Positions 7,496-15,870 are shown, counted from the first letter of the stretch. The stretch: DNA of 64,000 nt from Lacrimispora saccharolytica (GCA_016899975.1 JACJJN010000005.1:1-64000); one strand, 5' to 3'. Program-made: numbers and translations. Notes: generated from the letters alone by a model not told the origin.

Positions 7496-9055
7496 CTATT
7501 CAATGCTCTTCACCAGCAGCAGAGACTGCATCGGCCGGATCTCATCGCCTTTCAGGTTATTCAGCTCACGGATCTCATCTGTGGTCGTATAAAATTTCTT
7601 TGCAATATCCCACAGAGTATCGCCACTCTGCACCATATAGCAGACAATTCCCGGCATATTCTGTATCTTTTCCCTGTCCAGAGGATTTTCCTGAACGTAC
7701 TGCATCACAGACTCCTTCTGCTGGTTCAGGACGATGGCATTCAGGTTGATCACTGCTTTTACCTCAATTTCATTGCTGTCCAGCATGGTGGCAGACAGCT
7801 GCTCCAGATCTGTTCGCAGGTAATACCGGCAATTTTTGTCGATTCCTTCCGCTTCGATCACATGAGTAAACGGAATCGCCGCCTCCGCCGCATAAAATGG
7901 CATATCGTCATCGCTGACTATGTACAGGATTCTCAGTTCCACGATCCCCTGTACCTGGATTCCATTTTCCACCAGCTTTACCTCATCCAGCTTGATCTTT
8001 CCATCGCTGTGGCAAAGCTGAAGAATGCGGTTCTGTGGTCCACTGACAGAAATCCTGTCACCGACCCTGCATTTGGAATAGTTGCGGATCAGCAGGTTTT
8101 CAAGAACCTCCTCCTGGCTGACCGGAACACAATCCATCTTCGGTGTGTAGACATCCTGCAGCAGGGAAAGCGTTTCCTCCTGGTACAGTTTCATATCCAG
8201 TTCCAGAACTGCATCTGCCTGGAATGTCCGCTCTTCCCCATCCGCATCCGGCTGAACCTCTATATTCGCCTGTATCATAGATGCTTCGATATTGGGGATC
8301 ATTTCCGCCGTACAGCCGGAGCACTCCACTTCCCCGTGAAATGGAATCGCCTGTTCCACCCACTGCAGCGGCTGCTCCCCGTCATCACCCGCATACAGGC
8401 AGAACAGAAACAGCTCGCCTTTGGCATAGATCTTATTTTCCTCCGGGCGCAGTTCCAGCCCCCGTACTTCCATATCTTTCCACAGAATCTCATGAATGTT
8501 TGGCTTGTTGGAGGCAAGCGTCACCGTCTCCTTGATCCGCAGCGTGTCTTTTTTCTGTACTCCCAGTTCCAATACCCGGAGCTCTTTCTTTTTCATGGAA
8601 ATCCCTTCTCCATCCCGGAGCCCCACCGGCACCGGTGTGTCCCGGAGCTCTTCGATGGAGGTATCAAAGGTCACGACGGAACGAATATTCAGTTTTCGGG
8701 AATTGATTCTGTGAATGGTCAGATCCTCCAGATCCCATTTCAGACAGATCTTATCTCCGCCCAGCAGACCGTCCAGATTGATTGTCTCATCGATGGGAAG
8801 TTCCCCCTTAAGACTGTGGATCCTTCTGCTTCCATCATCCGCCACATACAGCAGATGGAACACCAGGCTGCCGAACACCCGGGCTTTTCCCTCCGAGACC
8901 TGGACATCTGAAATCTCAACTTCCCCCTTTTTCTGGATCATCCTTCCCACATCTGGTTTCGCATCCGGAACATTAAAATCCTCGTCAAACGTCACCTGCG
9001 AAACCGCTTCGCTTTTTCTGCACATCTGATGTAAATTTCTCTTCACCAATTCCAT
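7496..9055 (-). CDS. sipL: SipL-like spore morphogenesis protein (DUF3794 + LysM)
   Basis: A 519-residue soluble protein. Most of it consists of DUF3794-type beta-rich repeats, for example EVEISDVQVSEGKARVFGSL and similar blocks near residues 170 and 320. The C-terminal 45 residues are a LysM domain (MVQSGDTLWDIAKKFYTTTDEI). The length and layout match SipL of Clostridioides difficile, which binds SpoIVA and is needed for coat and engulfment assembly in the mother cell. It probably forms an operon with the lipoprotein gene upstream and is followed by a terminator. The symbol is assigned by architecture, not by alignment. Confidence 0.8.
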   Translation of the reverse strand: MELVKRNLHQMCRKSEAVSQVTFDEDFNVPDAKPDVGRMIQKKGEVEISDVQVSEGKARVFGSLVFHLLYVADDGSRRIHSLKGELPIDETINLDGLLGGDKICLKWDLEDLTIHRINSRKLNIRSVVTFDTSIEELRDTPVPVGLRDGEGISMKKKELRVLELGVQKKDTLRIKETVTLASNKPNIHEILWKDMEVRGLELRPEENKIYAKGELFLFCLYAGDDGEQPLQWVEQAIPFHGEVECSGCTAEMIPNIEASMIQANIEVQPDADGEERTFQADAVLELDMKLYQEETLSLLQDVYTPKMDCVPVSQEEVLENLLIRNYSKCRVGDRISVSGPQNRILQLCHSDGKIKLDEVKLVENGIQVQGIVELRILYIVSDDDMPFYAAEAAIPFTHVIEAEGIDKNCRYYLRTDLEQLSATMLDSNEIEVKAVINLNAIVLNQQKESVMQYVQENPLDREKIQNMPGIVCYMVQSGDTLWDIAKKFYTTTDEIRELNNLKGDEIRPMQSLLLVKSIE

Positions 9056-9072
9056 AAGTCCGCTGCTCCTTC

Positions 9073-9501
9073 CTATCCTTCAAAAACCACGCTGGCATCC
9101 TCCCTCGCTTCCAGCTTCAGAACGATCGTAGGACAGGATCCGTCCCCTTTCTGTTCTTCCCGGGTTGCCGGTCCCTCCAGCGCTGTCTTCACATGAATGA
9201 CCTCTCCTGCCGCATACAGGCTTTCCACGCGGATGCTGTATCCTCCGCTGTTCTGACGCCCATATCCCTTCATCAGATACAGAAACCCTCCGCTCTCGTA
9301 AGCGAGTGCAAACGGTTCCTGCCCCTGTTCTTCCAGTAACTTCCGCACTTCTTCCGGAAGATCCTCGTTTCCAAGCACGGTATATTCCACCTCTTTCACC
9401 TCTCCTTCCGATACATCCACGATCCTGCATCCCGCCAGCACCGGTATCAGAAGAAAGATAATCACCATTCGGATCATCCATCGCCCCATACTTCCCATCA
9501 T
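9073..9501 (-). CDS. PrcB_C-type lipoprotein
   Basis: About 142 residues. The N-terminus has a lipoprotein signal peptide (MVIIFLLIPVLAGC), so the mature protein would be lipid-anchored at the Cys of the LAGC lipobox. The C-terminal part (YLMKGYGRQNSGGYSIRVES and the following strands ending TIVLKLE) looks like the PrcB C-terminal domain, a small protein-binding fold. Several Met codons are possible starts (9501, 9489, 9477) and the ribosome binding site does not decide. It ends 17 bp before the sipL-like gene on the same strand, suggesting a shared transcript and a possible role in sporulation or envelope maintenance. Confidence 0.7.
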   Translation of the reverse strand: MMGSMGRWMIRMVIIFLLIPVLAGCRIVDVSEGEVKEVEYTVLGNEDLPEEVRKLLEEQGQEPFALAYESGGFLYLMKGYGRQNSGGYSIRVESLYAAGEVIHVKTALEGPATREEQKGDGSCPTIVLKLEAREDASVVFEG

Positions 9502-9633
9502 CCTGTCTTTTCAGCCGTCTGCCATCTCTGTGAAGACGACGGGGGTTGGCAGACGAACCCTCTTTCTATCTATTTTATGCTCTACATTTCAAAATATGTT
9601 GCAAGCAGAAGGTAAATTACATATACTATTAGA

Positions 9634-9721
9634 AGAGTGTTTGAGAATAACGCAGAACTATGGCAAGCATTCATCACGATCTGTACATTTGATACGCAGA
9701 CCGTTTGAAAACATTGTACTT
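9634..9721. repeat. Diverged copies of two dispersed repeats upstream of plsC
   Basis: AGAGTGTTTGAGAAT at 9634-9648 is a diverged half of the GAGCGTGTTTGAAAA repeat (best copy 11120-11192). The segment 9679-9721, with CGCAGACCGTTTGAAAACAT, is a diverged copy of the palindrome-plus-tail repeat at 15704-15748 and 43674-43721. Both lie in the 275-bp gap between the lipoprotein gene and plsC, which otherwise shows no gene. Confidence 0.5.
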
Positions 9722-9776
9722 ACGAAAACCTGCGGATATTCTCTCGGCTACTACAAAGGAAAAGGAGATTTTATTC

Positions 9777-10517
9777 GTGATTCGTTTTATCATCACCGTC
9801 TGTTTTGTGGTTCTCTATCTGATCGTGACAATCCCGGTGCTCCTTACGATCTGGCTGATCGGACTGCGCAAACCGCAGGTTCGCGACAAAGCGGCAAGAG
9901 CGATGATCCGCTGGGCATTTTCTACTATACTGAAAATCGACGGCGTCACCATCACGGCGCTGGGACAGGAACGGATTCCCAAAGATCAGGCAGTTCTCTA
10001 TATCGGAAACCACAGAAGCTTTTTTGATATCCTTCTGACTTATGTTCTGGTTCCCGATCTGACAGGGTTTGTCGCAAAAAAAGAACTGTCCAAATTTCCG
10101 GTATTTAAGGTCTGGATGAAGTATATCCACTGCCTGTTTCTGGATCGTTCCGACATCAAAGAAGGTCTGAAAATGATCCTTGCCGGCGCAGAAAAGATCA
10201 AACAGGGCATTTCTATCTTCATCTTCCCGGAAGGCACACGCAGCAACGGACCGGATGAACTGGACATGCTGGAATTCCACAACGGTTCTCTGAAGATGGC
10301 GAGCAAAGCCAACTGCCCGATCGTTCCGGTTGCGCTGCTCAATACACGAAATATCTTTGAAGCACACTTTCCCAAAATCCGGAAAACCCATGTGGTGATT
10401 GAATTCGGCGAACCGATTATTCTCTCGGAGCTTTCCAAGGAGGATAAGAAAAATATCGGACCGTATACACAGAATGTTCTGAAAAACATGCTGAAAAAAA
10501 ATAAGCCGATGGTGTAG
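9777..10517 (+). CDS. plsC: 1-acyl-sn-glycerol-3-phosphate acyltransferase
   Basis: A 246-residue membrane-associated acyltransferase that makes phosphatidic acid from lysophosphatidic acid and an acyl donor. The start is GTG at 9777, preceded by AAAAGGAGA; an in-frame ATG at 9705 lacks a ribosome binding site. Residues 1-30 are a hydrophobic anchor (VIRFIITVCFVVLYLIVTIP). The catalytic NHRSFFD (HX4D) is near residue 80 and the substrate-binding FPEGTRS near residue 150. It is one of the few plus-strand genes. Downstream lies the first large covarying hairpin, beginning 13 bp after the stop. Confidence 0.92.
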   Translation: MIRFIITVCFVVLYLIVTIPVLLTIWLIGLRKPQVRDKAARAMIRWAFSTILKIDGVTITALGQERIPKDQAVLYIGNHRSFFDILLTYVLVPDLTGFVAKKELSKFPVFKVWMKYIHCLFLDRSDIKEGLKMILAGAEKIKQGISIFIFPEGTRSNGPDELDMLEFHNGSLKMASKANCPIVPVALLNTRNIFEAHFPKIRKTHVVIEFGEPIILSELSKEDKKNIGPYTQNVLKNMLKKNKPMV

Positions 10518-10534
10518 TTGGGTGCAAAACGGAC

Positions 10535-10798
10535 GAAAGAAGCCAGGGGTAGGTGGTCTGCGTGTACGGCGGGCGGCTGCAACGATGTGGAAAATCTAAC
10601 CGTTCCGAAGTCCCTGCGGACGGGCACCGGAGCGATTCGCCAGGAAAGCTTTATGCTTTCCCTGCTCAGCGCTCCTCAGGCTCAGTGCGTGAGGCACTTC
10701 GCCTGACCCGTCCTCCGGGACTTCGGAACGGTTAGATTTTCTCACATCGTCGCAGATGCCCGCCGTACACGCAGACCACCTGCCCCTGGCTTCTTTCT
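10535..10798. repeat. Long covarying hairpin element, copy A (264 nt)
   Basis: The two ends are reverse complements over about 85 nt each: GAAAGAAGCCAGGGG at 10535 pairs with the segment ending at 10798. The stem continues through GTGGTCTGCGTGTACGGCGG and CTAACCGTTCCGAAGTCCC. The centre (about 10620-10715) carries smaller hairpins such as GGAAAGC/GCTTTCC. A second copy at 50614-50876 has paired differences in both arms. Just outside the left arm is CGGACGAAA (10530-10538), also present at the edges of the other copies. Confidence 0.85.
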
Positions 10799-10952
10799 GG
10801 TTTTTGGAACCGGGTAGTAGTGGTTATAAATTTTTTCTCTTTTGCAAATTGCTGAAACAACTTGCCTGTTTTTCCTGATTGCAAACACCTCTGCTATTAT
10901 ACGCTTATTAGAATTTAACCAGCAAAAATAAATAAATCCCTGAGCGGACCAT

Positions 10953-10981
10953 GCATACATACATACATACATACATACATG
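10953..10981. repeat. ACAT tetranucleotide microsatellite
   Basis: About six and a half tandem copies of ACAT (CATACATACATACATACAT). It lies in the 727-bp gap between plsC and murF. Apart from hairpin copy A, this tract and the 73-bp inverted-repeat element at 11120, I see no gene in that gap. A segment near 11020-11085 weakly resembles a decayed hairpin arm. Confidence 0.8.
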
Positions 10982-11119
10982 TACAATAACTGTCTGTTGG
11001 AAAACAAGAAAATCCTAACATTTCGGAACCATTGGATTTTCCGCCCTACAGCTGCACATCGTATGTATCTGCCGCCTGCTCAGGAATTTTTTTTTTTCGG
11101 CTTTGACCAATAAAAGGTT

Positions 11120-11192
11120 AGAGCGTGTTTGAAAATTCATCCCTGCAATCTGTGAAGCACATCTTGCGGAAAGTATTTTTCAAACACGCTCT
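11120..11192. mobile_element. 73-bp MITE-like element with 16-bp terminal inverted repeats
   Basis: AGAGCGTGTTTGAAAA (11120-11135) is the exact reverse complement of TTTTCAAACACGCTCT (11177-11192). The 41-bp interior is not coding. Single ends or internal pieces recur at 9634-9648, 12710-12732, 18963-18988, 19956-19971, 55296-55311 and 63568-63583, all in intergenic DNA. This fits a small non-autonomous repeat family; no cognate transposase is in the window. Confidence 0.7.
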
Positions 11193-11244
11193 GAAGCGTT
11201 CCTATCTGATCTATGATTAATTTTTTATTGTATACACACTACAT

Positions 11245-12654
11245 TCAGGAATTACCTTCACTGCTCTGCCGCTTTTCGCCGCCGTTCTGTTCCAGCCATT
11301 CCACGATTTTTCCGAATTCCATAAAGTGGGACGCTTTTACCAGCACGGTGTCTCCGTTTTGCAGAAGTTCGGGGAGTTTTTCCATGAGGGTATTTCTGTC
11401 CGCGAAATGGCGGATTTCCATTTCCGGGTTTGTCTCTCTCGCTGCATCGGCCATTGCCTGGCTGAGCGGTCCCGCGCAGTAAAGGGCGTCGATTCCGCTC
11501 TCTCCGGCACAGACGCCGACCTGGGCATGAAGTTCTTTTTCTTCCGCTCCCAGTTCTCCCATATCACCGAGTACCGCTACCCGTCTGCCCGGGCCGTCCT
11601 TCAGCACATTGAGGGACGCCTTCATGGAAACCGGATTTGCATTGTAGCAGTCGTCGATCACTGTATAGTTCTCTGTCTCAATGATATGAAATCTTCCTGC
11701 CACCGGCTGCAGACTCTCGATTCCGGCGCGGATTTCTTCCAGGGTCAGACCGTAAATCTGTCCCACTGCCGCGCCTGCCAGCGCATTGTAGACCATATGG
11801 CTGCCCGGCATGGGAATCTGCACCTGTACTACTCCTTCTGGTGTATGCAGCATACAGCGGATTCCTCGGAATCCAAGGGGTTCGATCTGATCTGCATAGT
11901 AATTATTGTTCGCATCTATCCCAAACCGGATCGGTCGTATCCCGCGAATCTCGCCGACAGCAGCCAGTTTGTCATCGTCTCCGTTGAGAACGATATGTCC
12001 GTCTTCCTTCAGAAAATCGAAAATCTCTGTCTTCGCTTTCAGGATTCCGTCTCTGTCTTTCAGATTTTCCAGATGGCACCAGCCGATATTGGTAAGTACC
12101 GCCGTGTCCGGCCGGGCAATTTTTGCCAGCCGGTGCATTTCTCCAAAGTCGCTGATCCCCATTTCCAGAACAGCAATCTCATCCTCGTCTCGCAGACGAA
12201 AAACAGTCAGCGGAAGCCCCAGCTCATTGTTGAAGTTTCCCTCTGTCTTCAGGGTACGGTATCTCTGGGACAGGATTGCCGCGATCATCTCTTTGGTGCT
12301 GGTCTTTCCTACGCTTCCTGTGATTCCGACCACCGGTATCTGAAGCTGCTGCAGATAAAATTCCGCAATCTCCTTCACCGCCTGCAGGGAGGACCGGATC
12401 TGGATATACGGATACTCTGCCTCCGGCAGTTCCCGCTCTGTCAGCGCTGCCAGCGCCCCCTGCTCCATTACCTGAGGAATAAAGCTGTGTCCGTCTACCC
12501 GTGCACCGGGGATTGCCACAAACAGCGCTCCCTGCTCCACCTTTCTGCTGTCTGTCGTAATGGCAGACACTTCCTGATTTCCAAGATCTGCCCTGCAGTT
12601 ATGCAGGGTACCGCCGCATATCCGGGCGATTTCCTTTAATGTCAAACCTTTCAT
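11245..12654 (-). CDS. murF: UDP-N-acetylmuramoyl-tripeptide--D-alanyl-D-alanine ligase
   Basis: A 469-residue cytoplasmic Mur ligase that adds D-Ala-D-Ala to the UDP-MurNAc tripeptide, the last cytoplasmic step of the peptidoglycan precursor. The start at 12654 follows GGAGG and begins MKGLTLKEIARICGG. Domains: N-terminal UMP-binding region, central ATPase with GITGSVGKTSTKEM near residue 110, and C-terminal ligase domain with VIDDCYNANPVSM and RVAVLGDMGELG. It lies downstream of ddl on the same strand with a gap of about 130 bp, so substrate-making and substrate-using enzymes are neighbours. Confidence 0.95.
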   Translation of the reverse strand: MKGLTLKEIARICGGTLHNCRADLGNQEVSAITTDSRKVEQGALFVAIPGARVDGHSFIPQVMEQGALAALTERELPEAEYPYIQIRSSLQAVKEIAEFYLQQLQIPVVGITGSVGKTSTKEMIAAILSQRYRTLKTEGNFNNELGLPLTVFRLRDEDEIAVLEMGISDFGEMHRLAKIARPDTAVLTNIGWCHLENLKDRDGILKAKTEIFDFLKEDGHIVLNGDDDKLAAVGEIRGIRPIRFGIDANNNYYADQIEPLGFRGIRCMLHTPEGVVQVQIPMPGSHMVYNALAGAAVGQIYGLTLEEIRAGIESLQPVAGRFHIIETENYTVIDDCYNANPVSMKASLNVLKDGPGRRVAVLGDMGELGAEEKELHAQVGVCAGESGIDALYCAGPLSQAMADAARETNPEMEIRHFADRNTLMEKLPELLQNGDTVLVKASHFMEFGKIVEWLEQNGGEKRQSSEGNS

Positions 12655-12709
12655 CTCTTTGCCTCCGCACTGTCTTTCCACCTTTTTCTACCGCTTCTCT
12701 TAAATGGTA

Positions 12710-12732
12710 TTTGAAAATTCATTCCTGCAATC
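12710..12732. repeat. Fragment of the 73-bp repeat between ddl and murF
   Basis: TTTGAAAATTCATTCCTGCA closely matches the left part of the element at 11120-11192. It sits in the gap between the ddl and murF genes. No terminator or second promoter is obvious there. Confidence 0.55.
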
Positions 12733-12781
12733 CGCACGCTCCAATCTGCCTACAGATCCGCAGAACAGTCGAAACGGTTTC

Positions 12782-13822
12782 TTATGCTTCATATTTTTTC
12801 AGAGAAAGCTGTACCAGATGGTCGCACAGATCCGCAAAATTCATTCCCAGCACCTGTGCTTCCTGTGGCAGAAGGCTGGTCGGCGTCATGCCCGGCAGGG
12901 TGTTTGCCTCCAGACAGTACATCGTTCCGTTCTCCGCCATCATAAAGTCCAGACGGCAGTAGCTTTCAATTCCAAGCGCTGCCGCTCCCTGCTCCGCGTA
13001 TCTCTGCATTTCCCGTGTCTGTTCCTCGGAAAGTTCTGCAGGACAGGTCTCGATCGTAGAACCTGCCTTGTATTTATTGGTATAATCGTAAAAGCCTTCA
13101 ATCGGAGCGATCTCAATGACCGGATAAGCTTTTCCGTCCACAACGCCGACAGAAAACTCCCGTCCTTCGATATAAGACTCCACGATCAGTTCGTTTTCAT
13201 AGGCAAAAGCATGATCCAGCGCCTCTTTATATTCCTGCTCCGTGCGGGCAATATACACGCCCACGCTGGAACCTCCGCAGCATGGCTTCACCACAACCGG
13301 AAGGCTCATGCCGTAATCCTCCAGCTTCGTGCTTCCCTCACCTTTTACCAGAGAGATACCCTCCGGCGTCGGCACCTGATGGGCGCGGAAGAACTGCTTG
13401 GTCAGCGTCTTGTCCATGGCGATCGCGCTGCTCAGATAACCGGTTCCCGTATAGCGGATCCCGAAGAGATCAAAGGCAGCCTGAACCTTTCCGTCTTCTC
13501 CGTTGGCGCCGTGAAGCGCCAGGAATACTACATCCGCATACTGGCACAATTCCAGCACATTGGGACCGAAAAACTCCCGGCGTCCCGCCTGGATCTCCGC
13601 CAGACGTCCGTCAAAACTTCTCATATAAGCCGCCGCCTGATCGACATCATAGTCCTCCATAAAAAGCTCGTCATCGACCTGGGGAACCTCCACACCGCAG
13701 AAAACATCCACCAGGATCGCCTGATGTCCTTTTTCCCGCAGCGCTTTGCAGACCATCGTACCGGATACGATGGAAACCTCACGCTCTGTGCTTGTTCCTC
13801 CCGCTAACACTATTATCTTCAT
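12782..13822 (-). CDS. ddl: D-alanine--D-alanine ligase
   Basis: A 346-residue ATP-grasp enzyme joining two D-alanines for peptidoglycan synthesis. The start at 13822 follows AGGAGG and begins MKIIVLAGGTSTEREVS, the N-terminal ligase signature. HGANGEDG lies near residue 90, the ATP-binding segment KPCCGGSSVGV near residue 180, and the C-terminal metal-binding stretch CRLDFMM to EANTLPGMTPTSLLP near residues 285-310. The last motif is of the D-Ala-D-Ala type, with nothing pointing to D-lactate or D-serine specificity. It is upstream of murF and downstream of an L,D-transpeptidase gene, all on the minus strand. Confidence 0.95.
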   Translation of the reverse strand: MKIIVLAGGTSTEREVSIVSGTMVCKALREKGHQAILVDVFCGVEVPQVDDELFMEDYDVDQAAAYMRSFDGRLAEIQAGRREFFGPNVLELCQYADVVFLALHGANGEDGKVQAAFDLFGIRYTGTGYLSSAIAMDKTLTKQFFRAHQVPTPEGISLVKGEGSTKLEDYGMSLPVVVKPCCGGSSVGVYIARTEQEYKEALDHAFAYENELIVESYIEGREFSVGVVDGKAYPVIEIAPIEGFYDYTNKYKAGSTIETCPAELSEEQTREMQRYAEQGAAALGIESYCRLDFMMAENGTMYCLEANTLPGMTPTSLLPQEAQVLGMNFADLCDHLVQLSLKKYEA

Positions 13823-14028
13823 AATATTTCCTCCAAAAACACAGAAGGCATTCCAAAACCGCTCCTGCTTCCTCTTCGCAGTAGAACACGCGCTGTTACG
13901 CCGTATGTCCTTCCGCAGCTGCCTGAAGCACTGCATTTGAACGATTTCTGGAACACCTTCTTTTTTCTTTCAAGTGAATCCCCGGTACAGCGTTCGCTGA
14001 ATAACTGCACCGGAATGGCTGTGCCCGG

Positions 14029-15480
14029 TCAGCTCGCAGCAGAAGTATCCGTTGTATTCTTCTGTGTCGGCTGCGGGCCCACGACATCGTCCAGACTATA
14101 GTATACTATAACCGGGTCTCCAATTCCAACAGAATTATAAATTTTTTCCGCCGCGTCATAAGGCGTATTGACACATCCATGGGAACCGCTGGTCAGATAA
14201 ATGTCTCCGCCGTAATCGGTCCGCCAGCTGGAGTCATGAATGCCTACCTGGTCGTTGAACGGAAGCCAGAACATGACATGGGCGGTATAGAGTGTAAAAT
14301 CATAATCTGTCTTTTTCGCGTCGATCGCCCAGACACTTCCCGCCGGCGTATCGTAACCGGTCGCATGGCTTCCCGTTACAACCGGAGTTTCCACCACAAG
14401 CTGTCCGTCTTTATAGCACCACATCTTCTGCTGGGAAATACAGATCTCTACATAAGTATCGCCGATATCGTTGCTGGAACGGTCATTGGCGCTGTACAGA
14501 TACACCGGCTCCATGGTTCCCTGGGTTCCTGCCTTCACCGCTTCCACCAGCGCTGCCGTTGTCTTGTCTTTGTTAATGACCCATCCGTAATCTCCGCCGC
14601 CTTTCAGTTCAATGGTCGGGCCGAGACTGGTTTTGAACGTATGCGCCAGTCCAAAGGTATCTGTCTCGTATGCCATCTGTCTCACCCAGGAAGCAGCCTT
14701 AGTCTCATCGATGGTATAATTTCCCTCGGAATCCTGAACCAGCCACTCCTTGATCACGTCCCGGTTGACCACAAACTGTCTGTCCACAAAATCATATGTA
14801 ATATTGGCGGAAGTCAGGGAGTTCATCTGATTCATCTGGTTGTTCAGCGTCTCATCCGTGGAAAGCACGGCAGGCTCCACATACAGCCCCTCTTCTTCCA
14901 GATTCAGATCTGTCTTTCCGGTATCGATCGCTTCCTTGATCGCCTGCTCGGTTTCTTCCCGTTTCAGTGTATTTCCCGCTACTTCCGGGGTAATCTCAAA
15001 CGTCGTTCCATTGTCGGTGATCTTCGCATCCTCCGGCGCCGTCACATTTTCCTCCTGGAAACATGCCAGTGCATCCACAAGCTGCATCAACGTTTCCGCC
15101 GAATAAGAAATATTTGCCGCCATTTCATGCTCATTCTGACGAACCACATAAATCGGCCAGGCAAACGGGTTCTGCTCTTCCATCAAAGCTTCCACTTTTT
15201 TGTCATCCACATACTTCAGTTCCAGCTGATCACCGGTCAGCTGTTCCGTCTGTCCCCCGCGCTCCGTGAGCGTCAGCGTATAGCTCAGGATCTGGCTCTG
15301 AATCTTCTCCTTCACCTGATCCACAGACAGCCCCGCGCAGTTCAGTCCATTGATCACAGTCCTTGGAAAAAAATGAGAACTATAATAATAGCTGACTCCA
15401 AAATACACGCCCACTGCCGCCAGGACCAACGCTCCGGCAACGCTCACGGCAATTTTCTTTCCCTTGCTCATTTTCTTCAT
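14029..15480 (-). CDS. Membrane-anchored L,D-transpeptidase (YkuD) with PG-binding-4 region
   Basis: A 483-residue protein with a cytoplasmic MKKMSKGKK start, one membrane helix at about 10-32 and a long extracytoplasmic part. Residues about 70-330 hold repeats of the kind called putative peptidoglycan-binding domain 4. The C-terminal YkuD domain runs from DTYVEICISQQKMWCY, with GIHDSSW and the catalytic SHGCVNTP (Cys near residue 434). Such enzymes make 3-3 cross-links or anchor proteins to the wall outside the cell. It has its own promoter at 15630-15658 and lies upstream of ddl and murF. Confidence 0.9.
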   Translation of the reverse strand: MKKMSKGKKIAVSVAGALVLAAVGVYFGVSYYYSSHFFPRTVINGLNCAGLSVDQVKEKIQSQILSYTLTLTERGGQTEQLTGDQLELKYVDDKKVEALMEEQNPFAWPIYVVRQNEHEMAANISYSAETLMQLVDALACFQEENVTAPEDAKITDNGTTFEITPEVAGNTLKREETEQAIKEAIDTGKTDLNLEEEGLYVEPAVLSTDETLNNQMNQMNSLTSANITYDFVDRQFVVNRDVIKEWLVQDSEGNYTIDETKAASWVRQMAYETDTFGLAHTFKTSLGPTIELKGGGDYGWVINKDKTTAALVEAVKAGTQGTMEPVYLYSANDRSSNDIGDTYVEICISQQKMWCYKDGQLVVETPVVTGSHATGYDTPAGSVWAIDAKKTDYDFTLYTAHVMFWLPFNDQVGIHDSSWRTDYGGDIYLTSGSHGCVNTPYDAAEKIYNSVGIGDPVIVYYSLDDVVGPQPTQKNTTDTSAAS

Positions 15481-15578
15481 CTATACACTCCCTTTCTTAT
15501 CAGAAACCGCTGCCTGCCTCTTGCTGCAAGTCCCGCAGCATCCCCTGCGCACTCCTGTGAACATTCAGCAGCCAAACC

Positions 15579-15606
15579 GTAACAGTTCAGCTGCCTGAGC
15601 TGTTAC
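15579..15606. repeat. Palindromic repeat (GTAACAGTTCAG type) in the leader of the L,D-transpeptidase gene
   Basis: GTAACAGTTCAG, a short loop, then TGAGCTGTTAC form a stem of about 11 bp. A near-identical palindrome lies at 19906-19929, with degenerate copies at 22245-22272 and near 43659. This copy is in the transcribed leader of the L,D-transpeptidase gene. Confidence 0.6.
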
Positions 15607-15629
15607 GCCGAATCGTTTTTTCTTTGCTT

Positions 15630-15658
15630 ATCATAACATCATGGGACATTTCCGTAAA
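15630..15658 (-). promoter_or_regulatory. Promoter of the L,D-transpeptidase gene
   Basis: On the minus strand, TTTACG (15653-15658), a 17-bp spacer and TATGAT (15630-15635). The leader would be about 145 nt long and include the palindrome at 15579-15606. Confidence 0.6.
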
Positions 15659-15703
15659 GCGATTTTCAAAACAGTAAGAAATATTTAAGCAACTATTCCA
15701 TCA

Positions 15704-15748
15704 GGTCTGCGCATTTACTGCGCGGACCGTATGTAAACGTAGTGACTT
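15704..15748. repeat. Palindrome-plus-tail repeat (GGTCTGCGCA type)
   Basis: GGTCTGCGCA, five bases, TGCGCGGACC make a 10-bp stem (15704-15728). It is followed by a conserved tail GTATGTAAACGTAGTGACTT. The same stem and tail occur at 43674-43721, and a decayed copy at 9679-9721. Confidence 0.7.
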
Positions 15749-15870
15749 CAAGCATCCGCCCCGTAGCGCAGCGATTTTACATGGGCGGATGCCGTAATAA
15801 AAAAGGAAACAGCCATACCGGAAGAACGCTCTGTGCGTTTCCGGTCTGGCAGTCCCCTCATTTGTATCTT
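15749..15870 (-). terminator. Tandem hairpins downstream of the aspartate aminotransferase gene
   Basis: Read on the minus strand, ACCGGAAACGC to TTCCGGT forms a hairpin soon after the aminotransferase stop. An overlapping GGAAAC/GTTTCC pairing is followed directly by TTTTTTT (about 15800-15845). A second stem, GCATCCGCCC/GGGCGGATGC, lies at about 15752-15790. Either could end the aminotransferase transcript. The rest of the gap up to 15878 holds no gene. Confidence 0.55.

Noticed and set aside
9705-9776. Longer plsC starting at ATG 9705
   Set aside because: No ribosome binding site precedes it, the added residues fall in a repeat copy, and the GTG at 9777 has AAAAGGAGA at the right distance.
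10553-10735. Open frame MVCVYGGRLQRCGKS... in hairpin A, with a similar frame at 50632-50949 in hairpin B
   Set aside because: Both are translations of the hairpin arms and loop. The paired changes between copies preserve base pairing rather than codons, and there is no ribosome binding site, so they are not treated as genes.
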